The translations under genes were made by a program, and so were the position numbers. Shown in pieces: positions 62,358 to 64,000 of a DNA stretch of 64,000 nucleotides (position 1 is the stretch's first letter; each line of letters opens with the position of its first letter). The stretch is taken from NCBI RefSeq assembly GCF_004770895.1, contig NZ_RQHS01000010.1, positions 186,001 through 250,000 on the forward strand, given 5' to 3'. A model generated the notes under the pieces. It ran no database searches and was not told the DNA's origin. It saw only the letters and a program-made list of their open reading frames with translations. This DNA is from Leptospira dzoumogneensis (GTDB lineage: Bacteria > Spirochaetota > Leptospiria > Leptospirales > Leptospiraceae).

Positions 62358-63011
62358 ATGATAAAACTATACGGTTACCCTATCAGCAATTATACGAATA
62401 AGGTCAAATTGGCACTTTTAGAAAAAGGTTTGGAGTTCGAAGAAATTCGCACACCATTCTCCCAAGAAGAGGAGTTCCTGCAAAAAAGCCCAATGGGAAA
62501 AATTCCCTACTTAGAAGTAGATGGAAAATATCTGGTGGAGTCCCAGGCAATTCTGGAATTTTTAGATGATGCTTATCCCACTACCAAACGTTTGATCCCG
62601 GCGGATCCATTCGAAGCGGCCGAAGTTAGGACCATTATATCATTCATCGAGAATTATATAGATATTCCGGCCCGCAGATTGTACGAGTCGATTGTGGAAG
62701 GAAAAACAATTTCGCCTGAAACTGTGGAACTCACAAGAGCCTCCATCCAAAAAGGAGCGAAGGCACTTTCCAGAGTGGCAAAATTTTCTCCTTATATCGC
62801 GGGTAAAGAATTCACCGCAGCGGATTGTTCCGCGTTTGCCACCTTTCAGATCATAAACGATCATATCGCAGATTGGATCTCTCCGAATCCACTTTTCGAA
62901 ATTCCGGGATTACAAGCATATCTGGATATGATGATGCAAAATCCGAATGCAGCAAAAGTGGACAAACCGAAGTCAGTCGTGATGAAAGCTTTAAAAAGAC
63001 TCCGCAAATAG
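62358..63011 (+). CDS. glutathione S-transferase family protein
   Basis: 217 residues. The N-terminal thioredoxin-like domain (MIKLYGYPISNYTNKVKLAL, KSPMGKIPYLEVDGKYLVES) has the Ser-Asn region expected near the active site and the cis-Pro and Glu-Ser of the glutathione site. The helical C-terminal domain has the conserved GKEFTAADCSAFATF. It may detoxify electrophiles; the actual thiol and substrate are unknown. The small gene downstream is separated by 121 bp. Confidence 0.9.
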   Translation: MIKLYGYPISNYTNKVKLALLEKGLEFEEIRTPFSQEEEFLQKSPMGKIPYLEVDGKYLVESQAILEFLDDAYPTTKRLIPADPFEAAEVRTIISFIENYIDIPARRLYESIVEGKTISPETVELTRASIQKGAKALSRVAKFSPYIAGKEFTAADCSAFATFQIINDHIADWISPNPLFEIPGLQAYLDMMMQNPNAAKVDKPKSVVMKALKRLRK

Positions 63012-63132
63012 AGAGGATCTAAATCTCAGATTTTGTGCGCCGCGTTTTTCCTTGAGAAAAATTCGGATCAAACCTAGTTGCAAAAAATCTGGTTGACTCG
63101 TTCGGTTCGCAAATTAACCTGCTGGTGTCTTT

Positions 63133-63369
63133 ATGGAAGCAGAGAAAGTCATTTCGGTCCCAATCAAAGAACTTCCTCACTTAAAAGTGATCCTAGCCGG
63201 ATGGTACAATTTTTTAAAGGATAGTTACGATCAGAAGGCGATAGATGCAAACGCCTTTAAAGATTCTTTAAAGACGAATGTGGTCTATAATATCGATTCC
63301 GATCAGGTAGAATTACTACTTTCAGGCACGGAACAATTGCTTCAAAACTTCCGCAAAAAACTTTCTTAG
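63133..63369 (+). CDS. hypothetical small protein, 78 residues
   Basis: A soluble helical protein (MEAEKVISVPIKELPHLKVI... NYDQKAIDANAFKDSLK-like middle, ending SGTEQLLQNFRKKLS). No family is recognised. Conventional ATG, no strong ribosome site upstream. It converges with the oligopeptidase gene, 5 bp apart. Balanced composition supports coding. Confidence 0.65.
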   Translation: MEAEKVISVPIKELPHLKVILAGWYNFLKDSYDQKAIDANAFKDSLKTNVVYNIDSDQVELLLSGTEQLLQNFRKKLS

Positions 63370-63374
63370 TCGTT

Positions 63375-64000
63375 TTAAGCCACTAAATCATAGAGTTTTA
63401 ATAAAGCATCAGGTTCAGGATCTCTTCCTAGAAACCGTTTAAATAATACCATAGCGTTTTCAGAACCTCCTTTTTCCAAAACCTCTGTTCTGTATTTTAC
63501 CGCCAGGTCCTCGTCAAAAATTCCCTTGGATCTAAATGCAAAAAACGCATCTGCCGCTAAAAGTTCCGCCCATTTATAACTATAATAACCGGCCGCATAC
63601 CCGCCTGAGAATATATGGCCGAATCCGTTCTGGAACTTATTATATCCAGGAGGAAAAAGAACGCTTACCTCTTTACGAACAGAATCCAAAATATTCTGCA
63701 CTTCGGTTTCCGAGTATTTTTGGAGATGGATCCTAATATCAAAAATTCCGAATTCCAACTGTCGGACCACTCCCATTGCGGCCAAAAAGTTTTTAGTATC
63801 CTTTAATTTTTGGGCGAGTTCCTTCGGGATTGCTTTTCCAGTTTCATAATGGAATGCGAAGAAGTCCAAGACCTCAGGTTCATAAGCGAAATTTTCCAAA
63901 AACTGAGAAGGAAATTCCACTGCGTCCCATTCCACTCCGTTGATCCCACTCACAGGAGGCTCTTCAATTTTTGCACATAAATGATGAAGTGCATGTCCCA
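63375..64000 (-). CDS. M3-family oligopeptidase (prlC/opdA-like), C-terminal part
   Basis: A zinc peptidase whose first part lies beyond the right edge. The visible 208 codons include [20 protein letters not shown], which is the residue stretch just after the HExxH active site of oligopeptidase A. Then come [40 protein letters not shown] and the family's typical end [16 protein letters not shown]. It degrades peptides in the cytoplasm. The first two residues of the zinc motif lie outside the window, so catalytic completeness cannot be checked here. Confidence 0.93.
   Translation of the reverse strand, partial: GHALHHLCAKIEEPPVSGINGVEWDAVEFPSQFLENFAYEPEVLDFFAFHYETGKAIPKELAQKLKDTKNFLAAMGVVRQLEFGIFDIRIHLQKYSETEVQNILDSVRKEVSVLFPPGYNKFQNGFGHIFSGGYAAGYYSYKWAELLAADAFFAFRSKGIFDEDLAVKYRTEVLEKGGSENAMVLFKRFLGRDPEPDALLKLYDLVA

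Overview
This window looks like chromosomal DNA of a Leptospira-like spirochaete. The reasons are the large export and motor operon of periplasmic flagella, with the spirochaete-type collar protein FlbB, a FliY-like FliN and a divergent FliG; several membrane methyl-accepting chemotaxis proteins; a DUF4349 protein, a 7TMR-DISM sensor and a DUF3089 protein; and the overall protein style. By eye the base composition is moderate in GC, higher than in the low-GC pathogenic leptospires. That points to an intermediate or saprophytic member, but this is inference only.

Layout. 1-2.3 kb holds two tandem paralogous chemoreceptors on the minus strand, the second cut by the window edge. 2.5-4.7 kb is ilvB-ilvN (acetolactate synthase) with its own terminator. 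4.9-10 kb holds a TPR protein, a metallophosphoesterase, a third chemoreceptor with six membrane segments, and a small unknown. 10.2-12.2 kb is a large protein with an XPB-like C-terminal domain but no helicase motor. 12.4-20.3 kb is a plus-strand run: UbiB-like kinase, feoA, feoB, an LTA-synthase-like transferase, neuB and a secreted LytM peptidase with a discoidin-like domain. 20.4-22 kb holds DUF4349 and TrmH-like genes.

The core is flagellar. Plus strand 22.3-28.8 kb carries fliF, a divergent fliG, fliH, fliI, fliJ, a small gene overlapping fliJ by 128 bp, and flbB/motE. Minus strand 46 to 30.4 kb reads fliN/fliY, fliO, fliP, fliQ, fliR, flhB, flhA, flhF, flhG, an unknown membrane protein, fliA, fapA (DUF342), two unknown genes, remA and gmk. 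The gmk gene seems to start with CTG overlapping the remA stop codon. This arrangement ties the motor export apparatus, its number and placement regulators (FlhF/FlhG) and sigma-28 to a matrix-regulator-like protein and guanylate kinase.

46-50.2 kb looks like a small accessory module. A DUF4258/DUF2283 pair resembling a toxin-antitoxin system is divergent from an ArsR-type repressor. The two start regions lie on one near-perfect inverted repeat, so both predicted proteins begin MVKYET. Downstream of arsR are an MFS exporter, two AHSA1 proteins, a 26-codon ORF and DoxX. 50.2-64 kb carries ilvA (threonine deaminase), DUF971, a fused sodium/alanine-symporter-like plus phosphatidylserine decarboxylase protein, an outer-membrane barrel candidate, a secreted START protein, a 7TMR-DISM/PAS/ATPase sensor, an acyl-CoA dehydrogenase, a fatty-acid/sterol hydroxylase, an SDR, a GST, a small unknown and the 3' part of an M3 oligopeptidase.

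Four copies of a dispersed palindromic repeat built on GCAGAG/CTCTGC units were found. Three of them fill the only convergent gene gaps longer than about 100 bp. No tRNA, rRNA, CRISPR array, insertion sequence or prophage was seen, and no gene-free stretch exceeds 300 bases. Family assignments come from motif recognition by eye, without database searches.
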